From positions 1-64,000 of the forward strand of contig JAIOYP010000009.1 of NCBI GenBank assembly GCA_021741155.1: a DNA stretch of 64,000 nt, read 5' to 3'. The stretch comes from Flavobacteriales bacterium. GTDB lineage: Bacteria > Bacteroidota > Bacteroidia > UBA10329. Below, piece by piece: positions 7,815 to 16,194 of this stretch. The stretch's first letter is position 1. Each line of letters starts with the position of its first letter. Under the pieces are notes generated by a model. That model was given only the letters and a program-made list of their open reading frames with translations, was not told the DNA's origin and searched no databases. The translations under genes were made by a program, and so were the position numbers.

Positions 7815-8951
7815 TCATTCAACATTTATTTTCCTCCCTTTCCAAACATAGTTGCGCACGTTTCCAAAGATGCCAAGAAAGGTAACATAGACGGAGATGA
7901 AAATTTCGGCAATAAGAATATGTCCAATGCCGCAGTGGGGTTGAAGATCGCGGCTGGCAGTTCTGGTAATAATCAGGTCTAAAAGTGTTTTCACGAACAG
8001 AAGCCACATCAGTCTGTCGGTCCAATAGGAGCCGAATGCCACAATGATAGCAATGAGGGACACGAATGCTGCCACATTTGCCAAGTAGGTAATCACAGCA
8101 GTTCCCTTTACAAACAGATTACTGTAGCCACCTTTTTTGGAAAGCCAACGCTTCCGTTGCTGCCAAAAAGTGGAGTAGGTGGGCTGTGGTCGCGTTAATA
8201 CCACTGCTTCGTAATGCTTTACAAATTGAACCGAATTTGGCCATTTCTCACTGAAGTTGAGCATGGTAAAAACATCATCTCCCGAAGGATTCGCTGAACT
8301 TCCGTATCCTCCCAATTCTTCAAACGGTTTTTTCTCGAAGAACAGATTGGCACCATTGGCCATAATCGGTTTTTGGTGAGATGCAAAACCGCCTGTCAAT
8401 CCCATAATGGCAAGCATTTCTAACGATTGAACACGTTCTAAAACAGTGACTGCTGGTTCCAATACAATTGGCCCAAGCAGCATTTTTGTTTTATTCTCCT
8501 GCCAATGAGACATCATGCTGATGAGCCATTCAGAAGGAACGCGACAATCGGCATCTACCGTGGCAATGATTCCGAATTGCGCTTCTTTCATGCCTGTTTG
8601 AAGAGCAGCTTTTTTGCCTTCACCATTCGTGTTTGATAAGACTTTCAGTTGCGGGAATTCAGCCTTGAGTGCTTGGCATTTCTCTAGGGTATCGTCTTCC
8701 GAATGATCGTCAATTACAATCAATTCAAATAGCTCGCTTGCATAGCTTTGATTGAAGATGTCACGTATAACCGTTTCGATATTGAAAGATTCGTTGCGAG
8801 CTGCAACAAGGATACTTACACCAAGTGTTGGTTCAATTTCTTCCTCCACTTTTAGTTTTTTCCAACCAGAAATGGCGTAGAGAATCATAGCAGAATAGAG
8901 TGCCATTACGGCTACCGCTAAACCAAAAAGGACATGCCAAATCCACTCCAT
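7815..8951 (-). CDS. membrane glycosyltransferase family 2
   Basis: 378 aa from the ATG at 8951; the TTG one codon earlier is less likely. Seen: N-terminal TM (5-28), GT2 fold starting VSILVAARNE (45-54), DD at 81-82, DAD at 133-135 for metal and nucleotide sugar, QQRKRW (264-269), the processive-type QxxRW signature, and three C-terminal TM segments. Family knowledge: this layout matches hyaluronan/cellulose-synthase-like or membrane lipid glycosyltransferases. Its start shares an A with the stop of the LPG-synthase-like gene (TGATG), so the two are coupled, suggesting synthesis or transfer of a glycolipid or surface glycan. Acceptor unknown. Confidence 0.85.
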   Translation of the reverse strand: MEWIWHVLFGLAVAVMALYSAMILYAISGWKKLKVEEEIEPTLGVSILVAARNESFNIETVIRDIFNQSYASELFELIVIDDHSEDDTLEKCQALKAEFPQLKVLSNTNGEGKKAALQTGMKEAQFGIIATVDADCRVPSEWLISMMSHWQENKTKMLLGPIVLEPAVTVLERVQSLEMLAIMGLTGGFASHQKPIMANGANLFFEKKPFEELGGYGSSANPSGDDVFTMLNFSEKWPNSVQFVKHYEAVVLTRPQPTYSTFWQQRKRWLSKKGGYSNLFVKGTAVITYLANVAAFVSLIAIIVAFGSYWTDRLMWLLFVKTLLDLIITRTASRDLQPHCGIGHILIAEIFISVYVTFLGIFGNVRNYVWKGRKINVE

Positions 8952-9982
8952 CAATCAGATTTTCGGAAGAAGCGTAGTTGGAAAATGAACATAACCCCAA
9001 TCAGTGCGGGAACTGCTAAGTTGATAAGCCACAGCATAGAACTTGCCGTGAAAATGCCACTAGCGTTAGACGAAACCATCCCTAAAAAGTAAACCGAAAC
9101 CGAACCTCGCACACCTAATTCGGTAATAGCGAAGGTTGGAATGGCAGTCATCACGAAATAGGTCATGGAAATCATCATCATCGCATTTCCAAAGCTGACT
9201 TCGACATTGAAAATTTGCAAGAGAAGAAAGAATTGAAACGTGAAGATGACGTAGCGCCCTAAACTGGCTAGGAATACTTTCCAAAGCGTTGCCGAACTGT
9301 GGTATTGAAAAACATTAGCGTAGTGCTGATGCTTTTTTGGAATTGGAAGCCAACTTAAAACGGTGGTCAGTAGGCGCGTATTCAGAAATAGCAAAACGAG
9401 CATTACACACAATCCTACCAGCAGAACTCCTGTGAGGTTGTATTGCATTGGGGTGATTGGGCCAAGGCCAACATATTCAGGTAGAAAGAAAATCGTAGCC
9501 AGAATTCCTGTTACCAGCGTAACAACCAATTGCGCGTAGCTCCCGACAATGGTGAGTAGGGCAGCATCAATTCTATCTGCTTTTTGAAGATGGAAAACCC
9601 GCCCACCATATTCGCCAATCCGATTAGGGGTGAATATGGCAATTGTAACTCCAGAGAAAATGGCTTTGAGCGATTTCCAAAAACTGATTTTCTCGATGTG
9701 GCTCATTAGTAAACGCCATTTGTATGCTTCAAGTACCCAGTTGAGCATCATCAGAACTATTAGGCCCATAAAGACTAGAAGTTGTTCTGACTGAAGCAAG
9801 AAGTTAATTCCGCCTTCTAAATCAGCAACCTGATCTTTTATTTGAACCTCACGGTAGATGAACCAAAGCGCGACAAAGGCAATCGCAACTTTGATGAAAA
9901 GTCCGATGTTTCGTTTTCTGAAAAGCCTTTTCGCCATGCATTGCAAAGAACGCAATTTCCCTTCCCTACTGGAGACTTTCAT
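8951..9982 (-). CDS. lysylphosphatidylglycerol synthase TM-region-like (UPF0104) membrane protein
   Basis: 343 aa, about eight TM segments. Seen: the basic head and TM1 (residues 25-42), then FSGVTIAIFTPNRIGEYGGRV, the hallmark of the LPG_synthase_TM / AglD family, and later ITELGVRGSVSVYFLG. Family knowledge: members include flippase-like domains of MprF and glycosyl carrier proteins. Inference: moves or flips the lipid product of the adjacent GT2. The ATG at 9982 is used; an ATG at 9937 (MAKRLFRKRN) is an equally plausible start. No cytosolic LPG synthase domain is attached. Confidence 0.8.
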   Translation of the reverse strand: MKVSSREGKLRSLQCMAKRLFRKRNIGLFIKVAIAFVALWFIYREVQIKDQVADLEGGINFLLQSEQLLVFMGLIVLMMLNWVLEAYKWRLLMSHIEKISFWKSLKAIFSGVTIAIFTPNRIGEYGGRVFHLQKADRIDAALLTIVGSYAQLVVTLVTGILATIFFLPEYVGLGPITPMQYNLTGVLLVGLCVMLVLLFLNTRLLTTVLSWLPIPKKHQHYANVFQYHSSATLWKVFLASLGRYVIFTFQFFLLLQIFNVEVSFGNAMMMISMTYFVMTAIPTFAITELGVRGSVSVYFLGMVSSNASGIFTASSMLWLINLAVPALIGVMFIFQLRFFRKSD

Positions 9983-9995
9983 AGATGTACGATTT

Positions 9996-10043
9996 CCCCT
10001 CCTTTGGAGAGCCTGTCCCGTTTTCTCGGGAGGTCAGGGGAGG
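9996..10043. repeat. GC-rich imperfect palindrome upstream of the UPF0104 gene
   Basis: CCCCTCC (9996-10002) pairs with GGGGAGG (10037-10043), enclosing a second hairpin TCCCG / CGGGA with a TTTTCT loop. GC-richer than its surroundings, lying between the citrate synthase terminator and the next gene start. Looks like an intergenic repeat element rather than a promoter. Confidence 0.55.
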
Positions 10044-10049
10044 CCAAAC

Positions 10050-10086
10050 AAAAAAGGATGAGCAACTGCTCATCCTTTTTTTTGTC
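10050..10086 (-). terminator. bidirectional-looking terminator after citrate synthase
   Basis: AAAAAAGGATGAGC / GCTCATCCTTTTTT stem with AACT loop. On the minus strand the T-run follows the stem, so it can stop gltA transcripts; the plus strand also has a T tract. Confidence 0.9.
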
Positions 10087-10106
10087 ACTGAATTGAAAAA
10101 TCAACC

Positions 10107-11393
10107 TTATCTGTTTGACATTGGCTTGTAAGGTCGCTCCGTTGGACCAGTATAAATCTGTCGTGGACGACCAATCGGTTCCTTATTGGCAATCATCTCC
10201 TTCCATTGTGCAATCCATCCTGGAAGTCGACCCATGGCGAACATCACTGTGAACATTTCAGTTGGAATTCCGATTGCCTTGTAAATGATGCCCGAGTAGA
10301 AGTCAACGTTCGGGTAAAGATTCCTTTCCTTGAAGTAATCGTCATTCAGAGCCACATACTCCAGCTTTTTAGCAAGATCCAAAATCGGGTCGCTCACACC
10401 TAATTTGCCTAATACGTCATCGCATGATTTCTTAATGATGGTGGCACGTGGGTCAAAGTTCTTGTAAACACGGTGACCGAATCCCATAATTCGGAATGGG
10501 TCGTTCTTATCTTTTGCCTTATCAATCCACTTTTGCATGTTTCCACCATCTGCCTGAATTTGTTCAAGCATCTGAATAACTTCCTGATTGGCTCCACCAT
10601 GAAGCGGCCCCCAAAGAGCGGCCACCCCTGCCGCAACCGAAGCATATAGGTTGCTCCTAGACGACCCTACCATTCTCACTGTGGATGTGGAGCAGTTCTG
10701 TTCGTGATCGGCATGAAGAATCAAAAGCTGATCAAGTGCCTTCACAACAATCGGGTCTGGCTCGTAATCTTCCGTTGGCACAGAGAACATCATGTTCAGG
10801 AAGTTCTCGGTGTAATTGTATTTGTTCTTTGGATAAACAACTGGGTGACCAACCGAATTTTTATGCGACCAGGCAGCAATCGTAGAGATTTTGGCAATCA
10901 GCCTTTTGATGGTAAGGTTGATTTTTTCTTCCTCACGGTCTGGATCAAGACTTTCTGGATAGAATGTCGAAAGCGAAATCAGATTGGATGCGAGCACGCC
11001 CATCGGATGCGCCTTCCTAGGAAACGCCTCAAAGAACTCTTTCATGTCCTCATGGATCAACGTGTGGCGCGTGATGGCCTCGTTCCATGTGGAGAATTCC
11101 TGCTGTGTAGGAAGTTCACCATAAATCAAAAGATAAGCGACCTCCAAGAAGGTTGATTGCTCTGCCAATTGCTCAATCGGGTAACCGCGATAACGGAGAA
11201 TACCGACCTCTCCATCCAAAAACGTAATTGAGCTACTTGTGGCTCCTGTGTTCTTGTACCCACTGTCGTAAGTAATTAGTCCAGTCTGGTCGCGCAGTTG
11301 GCGGATGTCAATACCCTGTTCGTTCTCTGTGCCAGTGATAACAGGCAGTTCAATTACTTTGTCTCCCACACGAATCTCAGCTTTGTCACTCAT
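10107..11393 (-). CDS. gltA: citrate synthase
   Basis: 428 aa, the usual length of the hexameric type II enzyme. It condenses acetyl-CoA and oxaloacetate to citrate in the cytosolic TCA cycle. Seen: His265 in PLHGGANQEV, His307 in GFGHRVYKNFDPRA and Asp364 in NVDFYSGI, the three catalytic residues in the expected order, plus the N-terminal small domain (GILRYRGYPIEQLAE). Monocistronic: it is followed by a strong terminator and preceded by a 210-nt gap with a hairpin. Malate dehydrogenase, the preceding TCA step, lies 11 kb away with its own promoter. Confidence 0.98.
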   Translation of the reverse strand: MSDKAEIRVGDKVIELPVITGTENEQGIDIRQLRDQTGLITYDSGYKNTGATSSSITFLDGEVGILRYRGYPIEQLAEQSTFLEVAYLLIYGELPTQQEFSTWNEAITRHTLIHEDMKEFFEAFPRKAHPMGVLASNLISLSTFYPESLDPDREEEKINLTIKRLIAKISTIAAWSHKNSVGHPVVYPKNKYNYTENFLNMMFSVPTEDYEPDPIVVKALDQLLILHADHEQNCSTSTVRMVGSSRSNLYASVAAGVAALWGPLHGGANQEVIQMLEQIQADGGNMQKWIDKAKDKNDPFRIMGFGHRVYKNFDPRATIIKKSCDDVLGKLGVSDPILDLAKKLEYVALNDDYFKERNLYPNVDFYSGIIYKAIGIPTEMFTVMFAMGRLPGWIAQWKEMIANKEPIGRPRQIYTGPTERPYKPMSNR

Positions 11394-11461
11394 TATTTAG
11401 TCAGTAATAGGTTTTGAATTTGCAACCGCGATTATACGAAAAAAACATTCATCCAATTTGT

Positions 11462-11484
11462 CCTTAATGATTCGTTCATTAAGG
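11462..11484. other. hairpin upstream of gltA
   Basis: CCTTAATGA / TCATTAAGG stem, TTCGT loop, about 70 nt upstream of the gltA start and between gltA and the downstream end of the sigma operon. No T-run follows. Could be an operator or a weak terminator for the Spy-like gene. Confidence 0.4.
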
Positions 11485-11604
11485 GTTTTGAAAAAAGTTA
11501 TTGAGGTATTCACATGGCTCGTTCAAACTCTGTTTTCAATCAATGGTTACAACAAAAAAAAGGTACTGATGGTTCAACGCCTTCTTCAACTTCTTCAAAT
11601 CAAC

Positions 11605-12075
11605 TCAATGTGGTGACCCTCCAGGAGTTTTGGTGCGGTCTTTTGCTCTATGGAGCAATTCTTTCCGAAAATTGTGTTCGGCTGCGTGTAATTTTGCCAC
11701 CTTCTTAATGGGTAGAATCTTCTTGAATCGTTCGTTGTACTCTTTTTTAAGGTCAAGCTCCTGCTGCTCAAACGCCAATTCGCGATCAATTGCGACCGAA
11801 AGCTGCGTATCCGTCAAATCAGCATGATTTGTTTTAGTATCGATTCGATTATCGCGTTTTTTCTTTCGAATCTCCCGCATCTTGTCTTCCAACTCATTAT
11901 ATAAAGGCCAGAAAGATTGTGCTTCAGTCGAAGTCAGGTTCAGCTCGTTGGTCAGGAAAGCCACCTTCAAGGCATCCAATTTTTCTCGCTTAGAAGGTTC
12001 CAATTCATCTTGTGCAACAAGCACTTGAAATGAGTTCAAGAGCACAACGGCAGTCAATATCAGTAGCTTTTTCAT
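11605..12075 (-). CDS. periplasmic Spy/CpxP-like helical protein
   Basis: 156 aa. Seen: signal peptide (MKKLLILTAVVLLNSFQVLVAQ), then an almost wholly helical, highly charged body with LTSTEAQSFWPLYNELEDKMREIRKKK, which resembles the metal- and stress-related Spy/CpxP or zinc-resistance-associated fold. It starts 1 nt after the anti-sigma-like gene, so it is the third gene of the sigma operon. Inference: a periplasmic sensor or chaperone whose level or binding feeds back on the anti-sigma protein. Length fits. The strict LTxxQ motif is not present, so the family call is tentative. Confidence 0.6.
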   Translation of the reverse strand: MKKLLILTAVVLLNSFQVLVAQDELEPSKREKLDALKVAFLTNELNLTSTEAQSFWPLYNELEDKMREIRKKKRDNRIDTKTNHADLTDTQLSVAIDRELAFEQQELDLKKEYNERFKKILPIKKVAKLHAAEHNFRKELLHRAKDRTKTPGGSPH

Positions 12076-12076
12076 G

Positions 12077-12550
12077 TCAGATTTCTATTTCGTCAATAAG
12101 TGTGTTCAATTCAATTTCATCTTCGGTAGAGAGGTATTCGATTATTTCTTCATCCGAAAAAGTACTTTCTTCTATCGTAATCTCATTATAACTTACCAGT
12201 TCGTAACTGACTAATTCTGCTGGTTGTAGGTCTGCATATTCAGTCAATTCCTCTACCGACAATGAAGCTAGAGCCATGTCAAAATTCGGTTCAGTATTTT
12301 CCGTAGGAGGTAAGAAAAACCAAGTTGTCAGCGCAATTGCCGCAATTCCAAAACTTGGAATCAGAATCCGATTCCAGTTGAATGTTGGTTTAGCTGAAAC
12401 GTGCTCCGAAGCCCGAACATTTTCCATAATCCGTGGCGTCAAGTTCTCGAAATAACCTTCGGGCGTTTTGAAAGCTTTCCGTTTGAGGTCGGCTTCCGAA
12501 AATCCCTCCAGATTCAATTTCGGCTCGTTATGGTTTTCTGTGTTTTGCAT
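12077..12550 (-). CDS. probable anti-sigma factor, single-pass membrane protein
   Basis: 157 aa from ATG 12550, preferred to the GTG just before it. Seen: soluble N-terminal part with LKRKAFKTPEGYFENL, one TM (ILIPSFGIAAIALTTWFFLP, about residues 64-83), then an acidic C-terminal tail rich in Glu and Ile. It lies between an ECF sigma gene (33 nt upstream) and a periplasmic helical protein. Family knowledge: Bacteroidota anti-sigma proteins commonly have this topology, but the classic zinc-finger motif is absent. Inference: holds the sigma factor at the membrane and senses an envelope signal through its acidic periplasmic tail. Confidence 0.6.
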   Translation of the reverse strand: MQNTENHNEPKLNLEGFSEADLKRKAFKTPEGYFENLTPRIMENVRASEHVSAKPTFNWNRILIPSFGIAAIALTTWFFLPPTENTEPNFDMALASLSVEELTEYADLQPAELVSYELVSYNEITIEESTFSDEEIIEYLSTEDEIELNTLIDEIEI

Positions 12551-12583
12551 CACGATAGATTGACAATGATTTTCTTAAAAGGT

Positions 12584-13135
12584 TTAAAACTGTTGCTTAA
12601 CAAAGGCTTCAATTTTCTTTACTGCGTGATGGTAGGAAGCTTTTAAGGCACCAACAGAAGTTCCCGTCACTTCCGCAATCTCTTCGTACTTCATCTCATC
12701 AAAATATTTCATATTGAACACTAATCGCTGCTTGGTTGGCAACGTGAGAATGGCTTGCTGAAGTTTAAGTTGAATGGCATCGCCACTTACTTCAGTATCG
12801 GATTCTAACTGAGACGAAAGTGCATAGGAGACATCATCCAACGAAACGAAAATGTTCTTGCGCTTCTTTTTGAGGAAGGTGAGAGCTTCATTGGTGGCAA
12901 TACGATAAAGCCATGTAAATAGCTGGCTGTCCTCCCGAAAGCGGTCTAAGTTTTTGAATGCCTTGATGAAGGTGTTCTGCAACACGTCATCCGCGTCATC
13001 GTGGTCAATCACAATTCTTCGGACGTGCCAATAAAGTCGTTCCTGATAGCGGTTGACCAGCTCCCTGAATGCCATATTCCGAGACGAAGGGTCTCTGAAA
13101 CGTTTCAGTAAGTCCTTGTCTTGGTCGTCTGTCAT
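12584..13135 (-). CDS. RNA polymerase sigma factor, ECF subfamily
   Basis: 183 aa. Seen: region 2 with YWHVRRIVIDHDDADDVLQNTFIKAFKNLDRF, including the conserved DADDVLQ-F core that melts promoters, a short linker, and region 4 with LPTKQRLVFNMKYFDEMKYEEIAEVTGTSVGALKA, a helix-turn-helix reading the -35 box. No region 1 or 3. First gene of a three-gene operon with a membrane anti-sigma-like protein and a Spy-like protein. Inference: controls an envelope-stress regulon, probably including its own operon. An inverted-repeat element separates it from the transketolase gene upstream. Confidence 0.93.
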   Translation of the reverse strand: MTDDQDKDLLKRFRDPSSRNMAFRELVNRYQERLYWHVRRIVIDHDDADDVLQNTFIKAFKNLDRFREDSQLFTWLYRIATNEALTFLKKKRKNIFVSLDDVSYALSSQLESDTEVSGDAIQLKLQQAILTLPTKQRLVFNMKYFDEMKYEEIAEVTGTSVGALKASYHHAVKKIEAFVKQQF

Positions 13136-13173
13136 CGATTGAAAGAATCAAACAGACGGAAAAACATATTATC

Positions 13174-13256
13174 GCCACAGATTCTCAGATTACCACTGAT
13201 TTTCTCAGAAGAGAAAAAATCTGTGTACATCTGTGAAAATCCGTGCATCTGTGGCT
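13174..13256. repeat. CACAGAT-type inverted-repeat element, empty form, copy 1
   Basis: Begins GCCACAGATTCTCAGATT and ends GTGCATCTGTGGCT, so the termini are inverted copies. The interior is a degenerate run of CACAGATT/AATCTGTG units. 9 nt beyond its right end lies the stop of the transketolase C-subunit gene. Same ends as the gene-carrying element at 14234-14701 and the copy at 23914-23992. Confidence 0.85.
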
Positions 13257-13264
13257 AATTCATG

Positions 13265-14218
13265 TCATTTTCTTGCGATGGCTTTTAATGCTGCTTCAAC
13301 GATGCTTTCCGTGTTCAATCCGTATTTCTCCAATAGTTCTTCGGGCGTTCCACTTTCCCCAAAACTGTCATTGACTGCCACCATTTCGATGGGAGCTGGA
13401 TTGTTCAAAGCCAAGGTTTGAGCCACACTATCACCGAGTCCACCATTCTTCTGGTGTTCTTCGGCAGTCACCGCGCAACCTGTTTTGTTAACGGAAGCTA
13501 GGATGGCGTCAACGTCCAAAGGTTTAATGGTGTGAATGTTTATTATTTCCGCATTCACGCCTTTTTCGGCAAGAATGGCTTGGGCTTCAATAGCTTTCCA
13601 AACCAAATGACCTGTGGCGAAGATGCTTACGTCAGCACCGTCAGCAATTTTCCATGCTTTACCAATTTCAAATTTCTGATTCTCAGGAGTGAAATTTGGA
13701 ACTTTTGGTCTTCCGAAACGGAGATAAACTGGACCATCCAAATCAGCAATCGCCTTGGTTGCTGCCTTGGTCTGGTTGTAATCACACGGATTGATAACTG
13801 TCATGTGTGGAAGCATTTTCATCATGCCGATGTCTTCCAGAATCTGATGCGTGGCACCATCTTCTCCCAAGGTCAGTCCAGCGTGCGATGCACAGATTTT
13901 CACGTTCTTTCCCGAATAAGCTACGCACTGACGAATCTGGTCGTAAACGCGACCCGTACTAAAATTCGCAAATGTTCCCGTGAATGGAATCTTACCGCCA
14001 ACCGTCATTCCTGCAGCAATACTGATCATGTTTGCTTCGGCAATTCCAACTTGGAAGAATCGATCTGGATTTTCTTTTTCAAAAGCATCCATTTTGAGCG
14101 AACCTGTAAGGTCAGCGCAAAGTGCCACAACATCCTTGTTCTCTTGTCCCAATTCTTGGAGGCCAGCTCCAAATCCAGAACGTGTATCGCGGTCTTCAGT
14201 TAGTTTTTCGATTGCCAT
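13265..14218 (-). CDS. transketolase, C-terminal subunit
   Basis: 317 aa. Seen: pyrimidine-binding domain with [14 protein letters not shown] (the Glu that activates thiamine diphosphate), [17 protein letters not shown], and a C-terminal domain with [14 protein letters not shown]. It forms the other half of the split enzyme with the product of 16195-17040, transferring two-carbon units in the non-oxidative pentose phosphate pathway. In split-transketolase genomes the halves are normally adjacent; here a vWA gene and a GxxExxY element lie between. Repeat elements flank it on both sides (ending 9 nt from its stop, and starting 16 nt from its start), so it may need its own promoter. Confidence 0.95.
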   Translation of the reverse strand: MAIEKLTEDRDTRSGFGAGLQELGQENKDVVALCADLTGSLKMDAFEKENPDRFFQVGIAEANMISIAAGMTVGGKIPFTGTFANFSTGRVYDQIRQCVAYSGKNVKICASHAGLTLGEDGATHQILEDIGMMKMLPHMTVINPCDYNQTKAATKAIADLDGPVYLRFGRPKVPNFTPENQKFEIGKAWKIADGADVSIFATGHLVWKAIEAQAILAEKGVNAEIINIHTIKPLDVDAILASVNKTGCAVTAEEHQKNGGLGDSVAQTLALNNPAPIEMVAVNDSFGESGTPEELLEKYGLNTESIVEAALKAIARK

Positions 14219-14233
14219 TGATTACATGTTTTT

Positions 14234-14701
14234 AGCCACAGATGCACAGATTTACTCTGATTATTATGATTGTTAAAATACAACTCGTTTGATTTCGACT
14301 GATGATGTTCCAAAGTTCAAAATGAGTCCGACTTTACAGCCAGAACATTTCAAATAATTTAAAGTTTGAGATAGGTCTTCCGCGGCAATGCCTGACTTTG
14401 CCTTCACCTCAAGAATTACGTTTTCAAATATTACAAAATCAGCGAAAAATGAATGAGGAAGAATTGTCCCTTTATAATTTACTGAATACTCTTTTTCTCG
14501 TTCGTAGAATATTTTTCTAGACTGGAACTCTAATTCCAAGGCATCCTTGTATACGATTTCTAAGAAGCCTGCTCCTAAACCATTATGTACATCAAATGCT
14601 GCACTAATAATGCTTTCAGTCTCTTTGGAAAACGGATAGGTTTCTTTCATTAAAGACATATCATCTGTGTAGAATCAGTGAAAATCAGTGTATCTGTGGC
14701 T
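14234..14701. mobile_element. candidate mobile element: CACAGAT inverted repeats enclosing a GxxExxY gene
   Basis: 468 bp bounded by AGCCACAGAT (14234-14243) and its exact complement ATCTGTGGCT (14692-14701). Subterminal sequence on both sides repeats the CACAGAT/AATC(T/A)GTG pattern of the two short elements at 13174-13256 and 23914-23992. The only gene inside is a PD-(D/E)XK-like GxxExxY protein. No transposase, integrase or clear target duplication is visible. It sits between the vWA gene stop and the transketolase C-subunit start. Mobility is inferred from the shared ends and differing contents. Confidence 0.6.
14273..14659 (-). CDS. GxxExxY family protein, PD-(D/E)XK nuclease-like
   Basis: 128 aa. 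Seen: family signature GFLEIVY within GLGAGFLEIVYKDAL (residues 28-42), then a nuclease-like core FFADFVIFENVILEVKAK with Asp and an E-V-K triad spaced as in PD-(D/E)XK enzymes, and a C-terminal Q-x-LNYLKCSGCKVGLILNFG helix-strand. Start ATG 14659; ATG 14650 (MKETYPF) also possible. Family knowledge: small, widespread, function unproven, grouped with the PDDEXK_3 superfamily. Unlike its metabolic neighbours it is enclosed by inverted repeats. Inference: it may cut or process the repeats that flank it. Confidence 0.85.
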   Translation of the reverse strand: MSLMKETYPFSKETESIISAAFDVHNGLGAGFLEIVYKDALELEFQSRKIFYEREKEYSVNYKGTILPHSFFADFVIFENVILEVKAKSGIAAEDLSQTLNYLKCSGCKVGLILNFGTSSVEIKRVVF

Positions 14702-14714
14702 GAAAAAATGTTTT

Positions 14715-16109
14715 TCATTTCAATTCCACAAGTTGTGATTTGCCTGAGAAAATTGTAAAATCCTGTTCAATTGTGTAAAAAGCCCTTTTCGATCCAGTTG
14801 GTCTGAATACCACTTTATACGTTCCTGGTTGAAGTGGAATGCTTTCGGATGTGAGGTTTGGATCGAGTGAATAAATCCAATTCAGATTGACTCCTTCCTT
14901 GACAAACACATCACCAACACCCTTTGAGTTTCGCATGATATGTGCCATTCCAGGTTGCGGAATCTCAACAGTGGTGGTATGGCTCTGCGCCACATTCACC
15001 CCAGAAACATACATCCTTGGAAGGGTTTGAATTTCCAGATCATAAGTCCCGACCAAGTAGCGTTGTTTTTTACTCACTTTTTGGAGGTTCAGCGTGTTTG
15101 TCTCACCACCTTTTCGGACAATTGCCTGAAGATTCTCGTAATCGTGTTTTCCTTGAACCTTCAAAATCAGGTCACCTTGAGGCGCATCAATAGCGATGAT
15201 GTTGTGAATACCAGGAATCAGGACGATGCTATCTTTTGTAACGGACGGTACCGTGTGAACCTTCATTCGATAAGTAGTCAACGGGTCAATGCCCAATGTG
15301 TCTGGCAACCCACGGTGGTTCATAGTATGAACAATATTGTAAACCATCTGACCTGAAATGGCATCGTAGAACGTCATGTTCACATCTGTTTCGGTTGGAT
15401 TACTGTTGATGTCGAGCAGATTGACTTGAACCGAAGTAGGGTTCAAGGCCTGAGAAATAACCACGTTCAAAATGTCTTTGAAGGAGCGTTCATTCTTCGC
15501 ATTGAAATAACTTCCAATGCACTTGAATCGGTCAATCAATTCCAAGTCGAGTCCTATCCCAATTACGAACGGTTTTAGAACGATTCCTTTGGCCTGTAAT
15601 GCCATCGAAATCGCGCAGGGATCACCATCACATTCTTCAATTCCATCGGTAATCAGAATAATCATGTTCCGGCAATTTCCGCAGGGCGGGAAATCTTTAG
15701 CTGATTGCTCTAAACTATAAGCAATCGGGGTGGTTCCTTTGGGCTGGATTTTGTCTAAAGCTTTCTTTATGGCGGGTACGCCACCACCACCAAAGGGAAC
15801 TTCCAACCTCGTGTCCTTGCAATCGCGTTGTGTGCTTGAAATGAAAGGGCTTTGATGTCCGTATGCTCGAAGGGCCAATTCGAGATTCTCCACATTTTTC
15901 AGACTGTCCAGCAGCTCGTTTAAGAGTTGCTTCGCGATGTCAATTTTCATCCCGCTTTCCCAGCGTCCGAACATGCTCTGAGACCCATCGAAAACGAATA
16001 GAATACGGTTGAGCGGTTTTGCTTTTTCCTGCGCGGAAGTTGTGTTGCTGAAACTGAGCAAAAACCCAAGCGCCAACATCAAGACAGAAATATGCTTTCT
16101 AAAATTCAA
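14715..16109 (-). CDS. secreted von Willebrand factor A domain protein
   Basis: 464 aa. Seen: signal peptide to TSAQ, then a vWA domain with MIDAS residues DGSQS (41-45), the TT of PKGTTPIAYSL and ITDGIEECDGDPC; a Cys-rich stretch (CGNC, CDGDPC) lies in the same domain. The C-terminal half consists of beta-rich modules without a T9SS tail. Family knowledge: resembles Bacteroidota vWA proteins that bind protein partners through a metal site. The start codon is a TTG at 16109, the only one giving a complete signal peptide; an ATG ten codons on would lack its basic head. It separates the two transketolase genes. Function unknown. Confidence 0.75.
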   Translation of the reverse strand: MNFRKHISVLMLALGFLLSFSNTTSAQEKAKPLNRILFVFDGSQSMFGRWESGMKIDIAKQLLNELLDSLKNVENLELALRAYGHQSPFISSTQRDCKDTRLEVPFGGGGVPAIKKALDKIQPKGTTPIAYSLEQSAKDFPPCGNCRNMIILITDGIEECDGDPCAISMALQAKGIVLKPFVIGIGLDLELIDRFKCIGSYFNAKNERSFKDILNVVISQALNPTSVQVNLLDINSNPTETDVNMTFYDAISGQMVYNIVHTMNHRGLPDTLGIDPLTTYRMKVHTVPSVTKDSIVLIPGIHNIIAIDAPQGDLILKVQGKHDYENLQAIVRKGGETNTLNLQKVSKKQRYLVGTYDLEIQTLPRMYVSGVNVAQSHTTTVEIPQPGMAHIMRNSKGVGDVFVKEGVNLNWIYSLDPNLTSESIPLQPGTYKVVFRPTGSKRAFYTIEQDFTIFSGKSQLVELK

Positions 16110-16140
16110 TTAAGAATTATGAATGAATAATTAAAAATTG
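16107..16140. repeat. AT-rich imperfect inverted repeat at the vWA gene start
   Basis: CAATTAAGAATTAT and ATAATTAAAAATTG form imperfect 14-nt arms (11 of 14 pair) around GAATGA. The TTG start codon of the vWA gene falls in the left arm. Similar TTAAGAATTATGAATG tracts are, from memory, frequent in Bacteroidota intergenic DNA. Confidence 0.4.
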
Positions 16141-16194
16141 TTGAATCACTTAGGATTTTTCATTGGCTAAAACCTAACTCCTCATTCCTAATAC

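Noticed and set aside
11514-11708. Short plus-strand ORF (MARSNSVFNQWL...)
   Set aside because: It overlaps the 3' end of the Spy-like gene on the other strand by about 100 nt, has no promoter or recognisable domain, and reads Ser/Gln/Thr-rich without a codon pattern.
13174-14701. CRISPR array from the CACAGAT tracts
   Set aside because: Units are about 10 nt, degenerate and inverted, with no regular spacers and no cas gene.
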